Shown: positions 25,400-34,480, counted from the stretch's first letter. The stretch is 56,995 nucleotides of DNA from Flavobacterium sasangense DSM 21067 (GCF_000686885.1 NZ_JMLU01000024.1:1-56995); one strand, 5' to 3'. Notes: generated by a model from the letters alone, not told the origin. Numbers and translations: made by a program.

Positions 25400-26616
25400 T
25401 GTCTTTTAAAACAACTTTTTGGATTCGGTTTTCGATTCTTAATCTAATGCTTGTTGCATTATTAGGACTTCTAATGCGCTATAAGATTCTGTTTGAATTT
25501 CCGCTTCTCGATCAAAAAAGTGTACAACATTCCCATTCTCATTTTGCTTTTGCAGGTTGGGTTACGCATACTTTAATGACATTGCTCATTGCTTTTTTAC
25601 AAAAACACGATACACTCAATAAAATCACATTTAAAAAATACAATCTTGTTTTAATCGGGAATTTAATTTGTTCGTATGTAATGCTAATTTCCTTTATTAT
25701 GCAAGGTTATGGAGCAATTTCGATTACTTTTTCAACCCTTTCTATTTTTGTTTCTTATTGGTTTGCCTATGCTTTCTTTAAAGATTGTAAACAAATTGAA
25801 ACATCTTCTGTAGCAACAAAATGGTTCAAAGCCGCATTATTTTTTAATGTGATTTCGTCTTTGGGAACTTTTGCTTTGGCTTATATGATGGCAACTAAAA
25901 ACATCCATCAGAATGAATATTTAGCTTCTATTTATTACTATTTGCATTTTCAATACAATGGTTGGTTTTTCTTTGCTTGTATGGGATTGTTATTGGATTA
26001 TTTAAAAGTAACTTCAAACTCAAATCGCATTTATTCGCAATCGTTTATTTGGTTGTTTTGGTCTTGCATTGCAGGGTATTTTCTATCAACACTTTGGTTA
26101 GATTTACCACTACTGATTTATATTTTAACTGCTATTTCGGCAATTGTTCAAGTAGTTGTTTGGTATTTACTATTTAAAACTATTTTTAAAGAAAATAAAT
26201 CCATCTTCGTAAATCTTCCAAATTATTTAAAATATCTGATTTTATTTATCAGTTTTGCTTTGAGTGCGAAGTTCCTATTACAATTAGGTTCCACCGTTCC
26301 TGCAATTAGTAAATTAGCCTTTGGTTTTAGACCTATAATAATTGCTTATTTACATCTGATTTTGTTAGCTATTATTTCGCTTTTTCTATTGTTTTATATT
26401 TATGTGAATAATTTTATTGCCGTGAATAAGAAAACTATCTTAGGATTAATCTTATTTTGCATTGGCGTTGTTTTGAATGAAATTGTTTTAGGAATTCAAG
26501 GTGTTGCGTCTTTTAGTTATACTTTAATTCCTAATATAAATGAAGCTTTGTTCGGAATTGCCATACTTCTTTTCGCAAGTGTTTTATGGACAACTTTTTT
26601 TACAAAAAAAGGATAA
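25399..26616 (+). CDS. polytopic membrane protein with His motifs, NO/denitrification-associated
   Basis: 405 residues with about 12 hydrophobic helices and short loops. His lie where haem ligands would: HSHSHFAFAGWVTH near 44-57, YYYLHFQYNGW near 180, and GFRPIIIAYLHLILL near 310-325. The overall look recalls NnrS and the haem-copper oxidase fold, but I cannot place it firmly in either. It starts at the last base of the Crp/Fnr stop codon, so both are one unit. Possible roles are an NO-linked haem protein or a cofactor transporter. Confidence 0.6.
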   Translation: MSFKTTFWIRFSILNLMLVALLGLLMRYKILFEFPLLDQKSVQHSHSHFAFAGWVTHTLMTLLIAFLQKHDTLNKITFKKYNLVLIGNLICSYVMLISFIMQGYGAISITFSTLSIFVSYWFAYAFFKDCKQIETSSVATKWFKAALFFNVISSLGTFALAYMMATKNIHQNEYLASIYYYLHFQYNGWFFFACMGLLLDYLKVTSNSNRIYSQSFIWLFWSCIAGYFLSTLWLDLPLLIYILTAISAIVQVVVWYLLFKTIFKENKSIFVNLPNYLKYLILFISFALSAKFLLQLGSTVPAISKLAFGFRPIIIAYLHLILLAIISLFLLFYIYVNNFIAVNKKTILGLILFCIGVVLNEIVLGIQGVASFSYTLIPNINEALFGIAILLFASVLWTTFFTKKG

Positions 26617-26630
26617 AAAAGTATTTTTTT

Positions 26631-26644
26631 ATGATTCTACTCAT
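26631..26644 (+). promoter_or_regulatory. FNR-like box before the FAS1 lipoprotein gene
   Basis: ATGAT-TCTA-CTCAT, one change from the consensus, centred about 44 bases before the start site expected from the -7-like TACTTTG at 26668-26674 (one base short of TAnnTTTG). Confidence 0.5.
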
Positions 26645-26695
26645 AAAATAATCATCAGATAATCAAGTACTTTGTGTGTATAAATTATTCAAATT

Positions 26696-27250
26696 ATGAA
26701 AAATTCCATTAAAACTTTATTGTTAGCCAGTTTACTAATCACCTTTGGATGTAAACAAGGCGAAGAAACAGCATCTGAACCAACATCAGAATCTACAGAA
26801 GTACCAACTGGAGGACAAGAAAATGTTGTGGATGCAACATCAAATCCAAACATTGTGCAAACCGCTGCTGGAAGTAAAGATCACACTACATTAGTTACAG
26901 CAGTAAAAGCTGCAGGATTAGTAACTTCATTAAGTAACGCTGGACCATTTACTGTATTTGCACCAACCAATGCTGCTTTTGATAAATTACCTGCAGGAAC
27001 CGTAGAAGGGTTATTAAAACCTGAGAAAAAAGGCGATTTAGAAAACATTTTAGGCTATCACACTTATGTAGGCTCGTTGAAAGCAGAATACATGCAAGAC
27101 GGACAAGAGTTTGATATGGTGTTTGGTGGAAAAGTAAAAATCACTAAACAAGGAGAAAAAACATTCGTAAACGGTTCCGAAATTGTGGCTTCCATTGAAA
27201 CATCAAATGGTATTATCCATGTAATTGGCGACGTTTTACTTCCAAAATAA
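26696..27250 (+). CDS. FAS1 (fasciclin) domain lipoprotein
   Basis: 184 residues. A lipoprotein signal (LLITFGC-KQGEE) and a Glu/Ser/Thr-rich linker precede one FAS1 domain (about 50-184) with its two conserved blocks, GPFTVFAPTNAAFDKLPAGT and the final SNGIIHVIGDVLLP. FAS1 domains mediate adhesion or protein contacts; no enzyme activity is known for bacterial ones of this size. It has its own promoter with an FNR-like box, which links it to the denitrification regulon, and ends at a two-way terminator shared with the nos operon. Confidence 0.88.
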   Translation: MKNSIKTLLLASLLITFGCKQGEETASEPTSESTEVPTGGQENVVDATSNPNIVQTAAGSKDHTTLVTAVKAAGLVTSLSNAGPFTVFAPTNAAFDKLPAGTVEGLLKPEKKGDLENILGYHTYVGSLKAEYMQDGQEFDMVFGGKVKITKQGEKTFVNGSEIVASIETSNGIIHVIGDVLLPK

Positions 27251-27282
27251 AAAACAATTATTAATTCATCTTTTATAAAGGT

Positions 27283-27315
27283 AAAAAGCGTAGACTTTAA
27301 CAGTTTACGCTTTTT
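27283..27315. terminator. bidirectional terminator between FAS1 gene and nos operon
   Basis: Stem AAAAAGCGTA / TACGCTTTTT with T-runs in both directions, between two convergent units. Confidence 0.75.
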
Positions 27316-27318
27316 ATT

Positions 27319-27762
27319 TTATATGCCTCCTAATCGAATTAAGGAACCTAAAATCAACATCGAAATAGCGATAAGTGTCACTACCACAATAAGAATCGTA
27401 ACGTAATGATATTTTTTAGGCGTAAGTTTTGGGAAAATAAAAAGTTGGGCTGAAATGGCTAATGCTAACGAAGTAATAAACAAAATAAGTTTGATGGAAA
27501 TTACTTTTTCGATTCCATTTGAGAAAGAAAACCATTTGGTAAAAGTAACATCATAATCGTACGCCATTAAAATTCCGGTAATCACAAGCGTAATTAAAGA
27601 AGGCATTCCGATAGGTTCAAACTTATCTTTGAAAGCTTTTAACTTTTCTAAATCCTTAGTTTTTATCGCTTCAGGTAAATAGCGAGTAGCCAAAATAAGA
27701 TGACCACCAATCCAAACGGTTGCCGCCAATAAATGAATGACTAATAAAAAATGATGATACAT
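27319..27762 (-). CDS. CopD-like four-helix membrane protein
   Basis: 147 residues and four transmembrane helices. HHFLLVIHLLAATVWIGGHLILA at the N-terminus and the following layout fit the CopD (copper resistance D) superfamily of small membrane proteins, some of which bind haem or carry copper. It starts at the last base of the globin gene and is the final gene of the nos operon. Function in copper supply or redox is inference. Confidence 0.65.
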   Translation of the reverse strand: MYHHFLLVIHLLAATVWIGGHLILATRYLPEAIKTKDLEKLKAFKDKFEPIGMPSLITLVITGILMAYDYDVTFTKWFSFSNGIEKVISIKLILFITSLALAISAQLFIFPKLTPKKYHYVTILIVVVTLIAISMLILGSLIRLGGI

Positions 27763-28132
27763 TACGCTAACGTTTTATACATGATAACATTGGCTATATT
27801 GAGTGCTCTTTCTTTGATTTCAATGGCCTTTTCGCCTTCAAATAATTCATCAACGGTTGTGGTGAATACGATTACCCAATGTTGAAAATGTTCTGGATTC
27901 ATAGGACATTTACTGTGTAAATCTTTGTGGACTTGCATGGGACTTCCGTTGTAATTTCCGGTATAGAACAAGATGTTTTCCCAAAAATCGTACATTCTAG
28001 GCAAATGAGTTTCCCAATTCACCTGGCAATTTCGGTAAACAGAAAACCGATAACTGCATCGGTTTTGATTTTATCATAAAAGGTATCGACTAAAAGTTCA
28101 ATATCCTTTCTATTTCTAATATCTGTTTTCAT
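27762..28132 (-). pseudogene. group III truncated haemoglobin gene with a one-base frameshift
   Basis: The ATG at 28132 starts MKTDIRNRKDIELLVDTFYD...IGFLFTEIA and runs into a TGA at 28019-28021. In the next frame the protein continues VNWETHLPRMYDFWENILFYTG, with the haem-pocket region and HFQHWVIVFTTTVDELF, to 27762. Loss of one base (expected AAG in IA-K-VNWE, found AG) explains this exactly. Repaired, it would be a 123-residue globin. Such globins bind or detoxify NO, fitting its place at the end of the nos operon. It is a pseudogene or a sequencing error; a start at GTG 28022 would give only the C-terminal 86 residues. Confidence 0.8.
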
Positions 28133-28155
28133 TTTGTAATTTGATTAAATAACAA

Positions 28156-28923
28156 TTACAAGTCTTTTTTATTGAATTTTCGCATAGAAATGAAAAACGG
28201 AATAATCGCCCACAAACTCAACAACACGAATGAAACTAATAACCCAACTGAAGTTCCGAAGAAATCTTTAAAAATTGCTCCAGTATATCCCATCATAGCG
28301 GAAACATCTAAATGCAAAAGAATTTGAATTCGAGCTAAATCTATCGGACTAAAAGCAGTGATACCAACCATCATGTTTTCGATTGGATATTCAGCTAATT
28401 GGAAGAGTAAAAACAAAACCATTCCGTCAAATAATAGTGCGAAATACAACCAAATCATTATGGCTAAACCAATTCCTTTTGCTTTATCTCGGGTTAAAAT
28501 CGAACTCAAAAATGCCAATGCAACAAAGATGACTGAAATCAAACAACCATTGAGCAACATCATAAAACCAACACTATCAGGAGAATTTACTAACAAAGGA
28601 ATTCCTGCCCCAATAAAAAACGCAAAAACCATTGCCGTGGATAATCCGAAAAATAAACTCAACCAAATCTTTCTTCTTTTGATAGGTTGACTTAGTAAAA
28701 GTTCAATAAATTCGGCACTATTGTACAAATAAATCGTAGCAAATAAAATGGAAACCAACGGAACTGTGAATAAAATCACATTCAAAATCGTCAGTAATCC
28801 TTTTGATGAATTGTCTTCTAATGCAAAAGAACTCCAAGATAAAATAGACAAAATCAGCGTGTAAGCCAAAACGATTTTGTTTCGGATAATGTCGGATAAT
28901 ATGATTTTAATGATTCGGTTCAT
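28156..28923 (-). CDS. nosY: ABC transporter permease NosY
   Basis: 255 residues, six hydrophobic helices (first at about 15-35), no signal peptide. It has the ABC-2/NosY fold: an N-terminal IKIILSDIIRNKIVLAYTLILS and FLSSILTRDKAKGIGLAI in the middle. With NosF it forms the ABC complex that works with NosD to deliver sulfur or copper species for the CuZ site of NosZ in the periplasm. It overlaps nosF by 17 bases. Confidence 0.88.
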   Translation of the reverse strand: MNRIIKIILSDIIRNKIVLAYTLILSILSWSSFALEDNSSKGLLTILNVILFTVPLVSILFATIYLYNSAEFIELLLSQPIKRRKIWLSLFFGLSTAMVFAFFIGAGIPLLVNSPDSVGFMMLLNGCLISVIFVALAFLSSILTRDKAKGIGLAIMIWLYFALLFDGMVLFLLFQLAEYPIENMMVGITAFSPIDLARIQILLHLDVSAMMGYTGAIFKDFFGTSVGLLVSFVLLSLWAIIPFFISMRKFNKKDL

Positions 28924-29629
28924 TTTGTTTGTTCTTTAAAATTTTGGCAATTGCTTTTGAGATTTTCTCTTCGCCAGTAGTAGATTTTAATTCTTCTACT
29001 TTTTGATGAAAATGTACTTTTCCTTCTTGCATAAAAATGATTTCGGTAATTAAATCGTCCAATTCACTCAACAAATGAGATGTAATCAAAATCAATTTTC
29101 CTTTTTCTTTCTCTTTTATGATTTTTTCTTTTAAAACCTCAGCCGCTAAAGGATCTAAACCAGCAGTAGGTTCGTCTAAAATCAATGCATCTGGATTAAA
29201 AAGAAAAGCTAAAACAGCACTTACTTTTTGGGTTGTTCCACCAGATAAAGTGCGCATTTGCTTGTCGAACATTTTTTCTAATTCGAAAGCGTGCAACAAA
29301 TCTTCATCCAAATCATCTGATGAATTTCGAATCTTTTTAATCATTTCGATAATTTGACCAATTGTCATATTATCAGGATATCTTCCTATTTGTGGCATAT
29401 AACCAATTTTTTCGCGATACAAATACTCACCTAAAACGGAATTTCCATTAAAATGAATCGTACCCGAATCTGGCAACACCATTCCTAAAACCGATTTTAT
29501 CAAAGTGGTTTTTCCACAACCATTCGGACCAATTAAAGCGATACATTCTCCTTTTTTACAAGAAAGATTAATGTTCTTTAAAACTTCAAATTTTCCAAAC
29601 TTTTTCTGCAATTCTTTTATCTCAATCAT
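28907..29629 (-). CDS. nosF: ABC transporter ATP-binding protein NosF
   Basis: 240 residues with Walker A GPNGCGKTT near 35, Q-loop GYMPQ, signature LSGGTTQKVS, Walker B ALILDEPTAGLDP and the switch His in ITSHLLSE. It is the ATPase of the NosFY complex for NosZ maturation. Its ATG overlaps the nosD stop (ATGA). The arrangement nosD-nosF-nosY identifies it among ABC ATPases. Confidence 0.92.
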   Translation of the reverse strand: MIEIKELQKKFGKFEVLKNINLSCKKGECIALIGPNGCGKTTLIKSVLGMVLPDSGTIHFNGNSVLGEYLYREKIGYMPQIGRYPDNMTIGQIIEMIKKIRNSSDDLDEDLLHAFELEKMFDKQMRTLSGGTTQKVSAVLAFLFNPDALILDEPTAGLDPLAAEVLKEKIIKEKEKGKLILITSHLLSELDDLITEIIFMQEGKVHFHQKVEELKSTTGEEKISKAIAKILKNKQNEPNH

Positions 29630-30858
29630 AGCGGCAGTGACTTCATTAAAGGCTTATTATCTACAAAATTATCAGGTGTTATACTGGGTAATACTTTTTC
29701 AGATTTATCTAGCAACGTAATCATAAAACTTCTATACAACAACATAGAAGAAGGCGTATTTTCGGTAAGCACGGCAAACAAACTTAACGGATGATACGGA
29801 ACATCGCCCATTCCATCTTTGTCTAAATCGTAACCTTCATATTTGTCCCAATAATTCGCATTGAATGTATTTAAAACCAAACTTCCATTGGTACTAATAT
29901 CGAAAGTATTTTTCAAGAAATTATTATTTACGATTTCGTTTTCCATACAGCTCGCTTGGATTTTCATGCCCCAACCATTCGATTCGAAACTATTTTTCTC
30001 AACTTTGATTCGAGACGTTCCTTCCATGTAGATTCCAGAAGTATTACGTGCAAAACGATTATTGAAAATATAACTATCTGCAATTTCTTTCAGCAATAAT
30101 CCGTAAGCCGAATCGCCCCAATTTTCCTCAAAATAGTTATTAAACATTTTTACATTTTTGGTAAACATTACGGCTACTCCTGCTCCATTGTTCTTGAAAA
30201 CATTGGTTATGTAAGCATCATCATTAGAAAACATGAAATGCAATCCGTATCTCACGTTATTGTTAGAGATGTTTCTCCAAATTACAGATTGGGTTACAAA
30301 TTCGAAATAAATACCGTCGCGATGACCTGTGATTTTATTTCCGATGATTTGCAAATTTGAACTTTTCCAACAGTGAATTCCATTTCCAATTAACTGTTCA
30401 GCTTTACCGTAAGCTTTAATTATATTATTCTTAACGATACAATTTGTACTGTTTTGAAGGTAAATTCCAAAGAAATTGTTATCGAGAATGTTCCCTTGAA
30501 TTGTGACATTATTTTTATCATAAACACGAATTCCACAAGGATCATTTAAAGCAGCGTGACCCGAATTAATTACTTTAAATCCTTTTACCACCACATCATT
30601 GGCATTGATAGATAATACTTCTTTTTTATGTTGGCCATCTAAAACAGGGAAGTTCTTTCCAATAAAATAAATCTTTTTATTGATTAAAATCGTTCCCTCT
30701 TTATAAATGCCCGAATCTACAAGAATTGTATCGCCATCTTTTGCTAATGCAAGGGCTTGCTTGATTTTCTTCACTGGAAAGTTAGCACCTACCTGAATAG
30801 TAGCCGCTTTCCCAATTGAAAAAAACAATAGGAATACTATGAAACTAATTTTTTTCAT
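29626..30858 (-). CDS. nosD: periplasmic copper-site maturation protein NosD
   Basis: 410 residues from the ATG at 30858. The frame opens nine codons earlier, but this ATG gives a proper signal peptide (MKKISFIVFLLFFSIGKA) and overlaps the nosL stop by one base. The body is a right-handed beta-helix of CASH/NosD repeats (NCIVKNNIIKAYGKA, LQIIGNKITGHRDGIYFE). It docks with NosFY and NosL to build the copper-sulfide CuZ site in NosZ. Confidence 0.93.
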   Translation of the reverse strand: MKKISFIVFLLFFSIGKAATIQVGANFPVKKIKQALALAKDGDTILVDSGIYKEGTILINKKIYFIGKNFPVLDGQHKKEVLSINANDVVVKGFKVINSGHAALNDPCGIRVYDKNNVTIQGNILDNNFFGIYLQNSTNCIVKNNIIKAYGKAEQLIGNGIHCWKSSNLQIIGNKITGHRDGIYFEFVTQSVIWRNISNNNVRYGLHFMFSNDDAYITNVFKNNGAGVAVMFTKNVKMFNNYFEENWGDSAYGLLLKEIADSYIFNNRFARNTSGIYMEGTSRIKVEKNSFESNGWGMKIQASCMENEIVNNNFLKNTFDISTNGSLVLNTFNANYWDKYEGYDLDKDGMGDVPYHPLSLFAVLTENTPSSMLLYRSFMITLLDKSEKVLPSITPDNFVDNKPLMKSLPL

Positions 30859-31283
30859 TAATACATTGTGAAAACTTGTTCCCAAGTTAACATTTTGGCA
30901 TTAAGTTGTTTTTGAAAATCATCTTGGTCTTTATCGGATGCAAAAGCGGCAAAATTACCTCGCATTGGAGAATTAATCGAACCTCCATGCAAGTAAAAAC
31001 ATTGCTCGGCTGGAATTAAAGTATTGTCTTTTGCGTAATCGTTAACAAAGAAAGATTGCACTTGAACATTCGTATTTTCTTTCGTATAGTGCATCATACA
31101 AGATAAATCGTCAAACTTGTAGTAACGTCCTTTTTTAGTTAATAATTCAGCACCAAATTTTCCGTTCGAAATGGTCATTTTGCAGAATTCACAAGAGTCT
31201 ACATTCAATTTGATAGGTTTTGGTTCGTTTGAAACACAAGAAATAATAAGAAGCGACGAAAATAAAAGTACAATCTTTTTCAT
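30858..31283 (-). CDS. nosL: copper chaperone lipoprotein NosL
   Basis: 141 residues with a lipoprotein signal (LLIISC-VSNE, Cys16) and the Cu(I) motif DSCEFCKM (Cys31, Cys34, Met36) of NosL. It passes Cu(I) to apo-NosZ via NosDFY. It is followed by nosD with a one-base overlap and preceded by the membrane protein gene after two bases. Confidence 0.93.
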   Translation of the reverse strand: MKKIVLLFSSLLIISCVSNEPKPIKLNVDSCEFCKMTISNGKFGAELLTKKGRYYKFDDLSCMMHYTKENTNVQVQSFFVNDYAKDNTLIPAEQCFYLHGGSINSPMRGNFAAFASDKDQDDFQKQLNAKMLTWEQVFTMY

Positions 31284-31285
31284 AA

Positions 31286-31879
31286 CTAAATAGTTTGTTT
31301 TCTTTTGAATAAATTGAATTCTTTAAATACAATGTAAAATAACATGACACCAGCAGCAATTAAATACCATCCTCCAATATCAGGAACAGAATAAGCTCCA
31401 AAATTTAATAATTGCTTGTATCCAATTAATGGAGGTTGATAGGCCATTCCAGGCACTTTAATAGCGGCATTCGGATCTAAATTGTGTCCGTATTCGTAAT
31501 TCCAGCGGTAAAAATCTACTCCTGCTAAGATAACGAAAAGTATAAAGGTTCCGAAAAATGCTAGTACGAATTTTCTGTTATTGATAAAAATCAACGCAAT
31601 AGAAATTAATGAAAAAGCACCAACAATATAAGGCAAGATTTTGAATTCGATAAAATTTTCGGTATGTAAAGTTGCCATTCCGATGTAGTGATTTAAGCCG
31701 TTAATGATTTCTACATCGCCACCAATTTTATTAGCATGTAATTTTAGCACCAAACCTTCAGGATATTGAGGCGCATCTAAATCGATTTGCCACATAGGCA
31801 CAAATAAAGAACCTATAAACAATCCTGCAATGATAAATAAAAGGATTTTTGAAACTAAAGCAAGTTTTGTAGTTTCCAT
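31286..31879 (-). CDS. nos-operon membrane protein (NosB-position)
   Basis: 197 residues, four to five transmembrane helices (about 10-32, 80-98, 105-125, 163-185). Periplasmic loops contain FVPMWQIDLDAPQYPEGL and GMAYQPPLIGYKQLLNFGAYSVPD. Clade II nos clusters commonly carry a membrane protein of this kind directly after nosZ, sometimes called NosB, with unknown function; I cannot confirm that it is the same family. It is separated from nosZ by a hairpin. Confidence 0.6.
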   Translation of the reverse strand: METTKLALVSKILLFIIAGLFIGSLFVPMWQIDLDAPQYPEGLVLKLHANKIGGDVEIINGLNHYIGMATLHTENFIEFKILPYIVGAFSLISIALIFINNRKFVLAFFGTFILFVILAGVDFYRWNYEYGHNLDPNAAIKVPGMAYQPPLIGYKQLLNFGAYSVPDIGGWYLIAAGVMLFYIVFKEFNLFKRKQTI

Positions 31880-31893
31880 ACAATTGAGTTTAA

Positions 31894-31923
31894 AAAAGGG
31901 ACAAAAGTTACTTTGCCCCTTTT
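31894..31923 (-). terminator. hairpin between nosZ and the downstream nos genes
   Basis: AAAAGGG at the left pairs with CCCTTTT at the right, with an imperfect inner stem (ACAAAAG / CTTTG). It may reduce read-through so that nosZ is made in excess over its maturation genes. Confidence 0.45.
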
Positions 31924-31932
31924 GTTAAAAAT

Positions 31933-33912
31933 TTATTTTGTTGCTGGTACGTTTGTTCCTAAACTAAATTGTAGTGGAACATTTGAACCTTTTGGAGATA
32001 CTCTAATGTATCCTTGCATTTCTTGGTGTAACGCACTACAGAAATCGGTACAGTAGAATGGGAAAGTTCCTACTCTATCTGGAATCCATTTTAATGTAGT
32101 AGTTTCTCCAGGCATGATTAATAATTCACCATTGTTAGCACCTTTCACTGCAAATCCGTGAGGTACATCCCAATCTTGTTCTAAGTTGGTTACGTGGAAA
32201 TATACTTCATCACCAAGGAAAACACCTTCAATATTATCAGGAGCAAAGTGAGATCGAATAGACGTCATGTACACATGCACTTTGTTTCCTTCTCTAACCA
32301 CTTTGGCTTCTTTTTCACCTTTTGCAGCATAAGGATGTTTGTTATCTTCTAATTTATAGAATTTCAACTGTCCGTTGTTTCGAATTAAATCCGCTGGAGC
32401 TGCTTGTGCGTAATGTGGCTCTCCAATGGTTGGGAAGTCTAAAATTAGTTTCATTTTATCTCCACTAATATCAAATATTTGAGCCGATTGTGCTAATTCA
32501 GGACCTGTTGGTAAATAACGGTCTTTTGTAATTTTGTTGTAAGCAATTAAGTATTTACCAAATGGTTTTTTACTATCACCACCAGGAATACATAAGTGAC
32601 CTACAGAATAATATGTTGGAACACGGTCTAAAACTTTTAATGTTTTAATATCCCATTTCACTACTTCAGAAGAAACGAAGAAAGTCGTATAAGCATTTCC
32701 TTTTCCGTCAAATTCAGTGTGTAATGGACCTAAGCCTGGTTTTTGAACTTCACCATGTAAAGCAGCTTCGTATTTCACCACTGGAATTCCTCCATAATCA
32801 CCTTCAAATTTTTTCCCTTTGATGGCTGCTTGTAATTTATCAAAACTAAACACAGGAATTAAAGCTGCTAATTTACCTGAACCTACGATGAATTCTCCTG
32901 TTGGATCAACATCACAACCGTGAGGCGATTTTGGACAAGGAATCATGTAACAGATATCTTTTAATTCAGAAGCATCTAAAACCAATACTTCATCTTTCAT
33001 AGTAGATTTAGCAGAGTGTGTAGACTCTTCCCAAGTGTTATGTGCATATTTCACTTTTTGTTTTTTACCTTTTCCAGCTTTGATGTATTCTTCTGCTTTT
33101 TTCCAGTTCACTGCCATGATAAAGTCTTTATCTTTTTGAGAAGCGTTCACTTCTAACAAAGTATTGGCTTGTTCTGTGTTGTAGCAAGAGAAGAAGAACC
33201 ATCCGTGAGATTTTCCTTTACCAGCGTGAGAAAGGTCAAAATTTACACCCGGAGTCACAATTTGGAAAGCCAAATCCATTTCTCCCGATTTTTTATCCAC
33301 GCTTACAAAACTGATGTGTCCTTTGTAATTTTCTTTATACGTGTTGATTGGAACGTCTCCATTAGAATAATCGGCTGGAACACTAAAACGAGTACCCGCT
33401 ACCACATATTCTGTATTTTCAGTAATGAATGGAGAAGAGTGATTACCTCCACTGTTCGGAAGTTCGATAATTTCAGCTGTTTTGAATGTTTTTAAATCAA
33501 TTCTAGCAATACGCGGGGTATTATTAGCATTCCCAAAAACCCAACGACCGTCAACTTCACCGTTAGTTTGAGACATTTCGGTGTGGTGTAAATCGTCCCA
33601 AGGCACGAATCCGTGAGAGGTATTTAACATTGGTTTTGTTTCTTCGCTGTATCCCCAACCCTTTTCTGGGTCAACCGAAAATACGGGAATAACTCGGAAT
33701 AAACGTCCGCTTGGTAATCCGTAAACACTTAACTGTCCACTAAAACCACCTGAAACGAAATTGTAAAACTCATCGTATTTTCCTGGTGCAACATACGCCT
33801 TCTCAGCAGCATCGCCACTTACAGCATCTCCTGAGCTTTTTGGCTTACAGGAAGTTACCAAAGCACTTCCTAGGGCAATTACTAAAACTGCCTGTACAAA
33901 TTTATTTTTCAT
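31933..33912 (-). CDS. nosZ: nitrous oxide reductase (clade II type), lipoprotein
   Basis: 659 residues from the ATG at 33912; an upstream start at 33951 would bury the signal peptide. The signal is of the Sec/lipoprotein kind (ALGSALVTSC-KPKSSG), not the Tat signal of clade I NosZ. The seven-bladed propeller carries CuZ His (WDDLHHTEM, SPHGCDVDPTGEF, GPLHTEFDGKGNAY, GDSKK, EPHYAQAAPA). The C-terminal cupredoxin has the CuA motif FYCTDFCSALHQEM. It reduces N2O to N2. It follows a cytochrome c in a nine-gene operon. Confidence 0.96.
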   Translation of the reverse strand: MKNKFVQAVLVIALGSALVTSCKPKSSGDAVSGDAAEKAYVAPGKYDEFYNFVSGGFSGQLSVYGLPSGRLFRVIPVFSVDPEKGWGYSEETKPMLNTSHGFVPWDDLHHTEMSQTNGEVDGRWVFGNANNTPRIARIDLKTFKTAEIIELPNSGGNHSSPFITENTEYVVAGTRFSVPADYSNGDVPINTYKENYKGHISFVSVDKKSGEMDLAFQIVTPGVNFDLSHAGKGKSHGWFFFSCYNTEQANTLLEVNASQKDKDFIMAVNWKKAEEYIKAGKGKKQKVKYAHNTWEESTHSAKSTMKDEVLVLDASELKDICYMIPCPKSPHGCDVDPTGEFIVGSGKLAALIPVFSFDKLQAAIKGKKFEGDYGGIPVVKYEAALHGEVQKPGLGPLHTEFDGKGNAYTTFFVSSEVVKWDIKTLKVLDRVPTYYSVGHLCIPGGDSKKPFGKYLIAYNKITKDRYLPTGPELAQSAQIFDISGDKMKLILDFPTIGEPHYAQAAPADLIRNNGQLKFYKLEDNKHPYAAKGEKEAKVVREGNKVHVYMTSIRSHFAPDNIEGVFLGDEVYFHVTNLEQDWDVPHGFAVKGANNGELLIMPGETTTLKWIPDRVGTFPFYCTDFCSALHQEMQGYIRVSPKGSNVPLQFSLGTNVPATK

Positions 33913-33973
33913 GATATATGTAGTTAAATTAAGGTATCGTATTACTTTCACTTAACACAATACCCTTTTATGT

Positions 33974-34453
33974 TTATTTCACACCGTCATTTTTACGCAT
34001 ATACTCAAGAATTCCTCTAGCTTCGTCGTCTGAAATACCTTGATTAGGCATACGAACCAAACAAATTTCCAATTGCGCTTGAACCTCTGGATCTTTGTCA
34101 ATCATTGGATCTGGATTAGTAATAAAGTTCATAATCCACTCTGGTTTTCTTCTTTCTGTAACCCCTTTCCAACCTGGGCCAACTAATTTTTCATCTGTTG
34201 TTTTGTGACATGATGCACATTTTACACCCGCTACTTCTTCTCCTTTTTTTGCTAAAGCTTGGTCTAAAGTAGCTCCCAATTCAACTGTGTCAAATTTTCC
34301 TTCACCACGTTTTGGATCATACGATGCTGGATCAGCAGCTTCTGTTGTTGCTTCACCTCCACCTGGCTGATAATTGTCTTCAGCAGATGCTTCTTTTTTA
34401 CCACATGCTATAGCTAAAGCAAGAGATAAAACAAGTAAAATCGATTTGTTCAT
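33974..34453 (-). CDS. lipoprotein cytochrome c, first gene of the nos operon
   Basis: 159 residues with a lipoprotein signal (LALAIAC-GKKE, Cys17), an acidic linker and one class I cytochrome c domain with CASCH in GVKCASCHKTTDEKLVGPGW and an axial Met in VRMPNQGIS. It is the likely electron donor to NosZ, matching the cytochromes found in clade II nos operons. Its promoter holds an FNR-like box 43 bases before the predicted start site. Confidence 0.9.
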   Translation of the reverse strand: MNKSILLVLSLALAIACGKKEASAEDNYQPGGGEATTEAADPASYDPKRGEGKFDTVELGATLDQALAKKGEEVAGVKCASCHKTTDEKLVGPGWKGVTERRKPEWIMNFITNPDPMIDKDPEVQAQLEICLVRMPNQGISDDEARGILEYMRKNDGVK

Positions 34454-34480
34454 GATATTTTAATATTAAAATTATTACTA

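Noticed and set aside
27762..28022. Separate 86-aa gene starting at GTG 28022
   Set aside because: Its sequence is only the C-terminal part of a globin whose N-terminus is in the adjacent frame.
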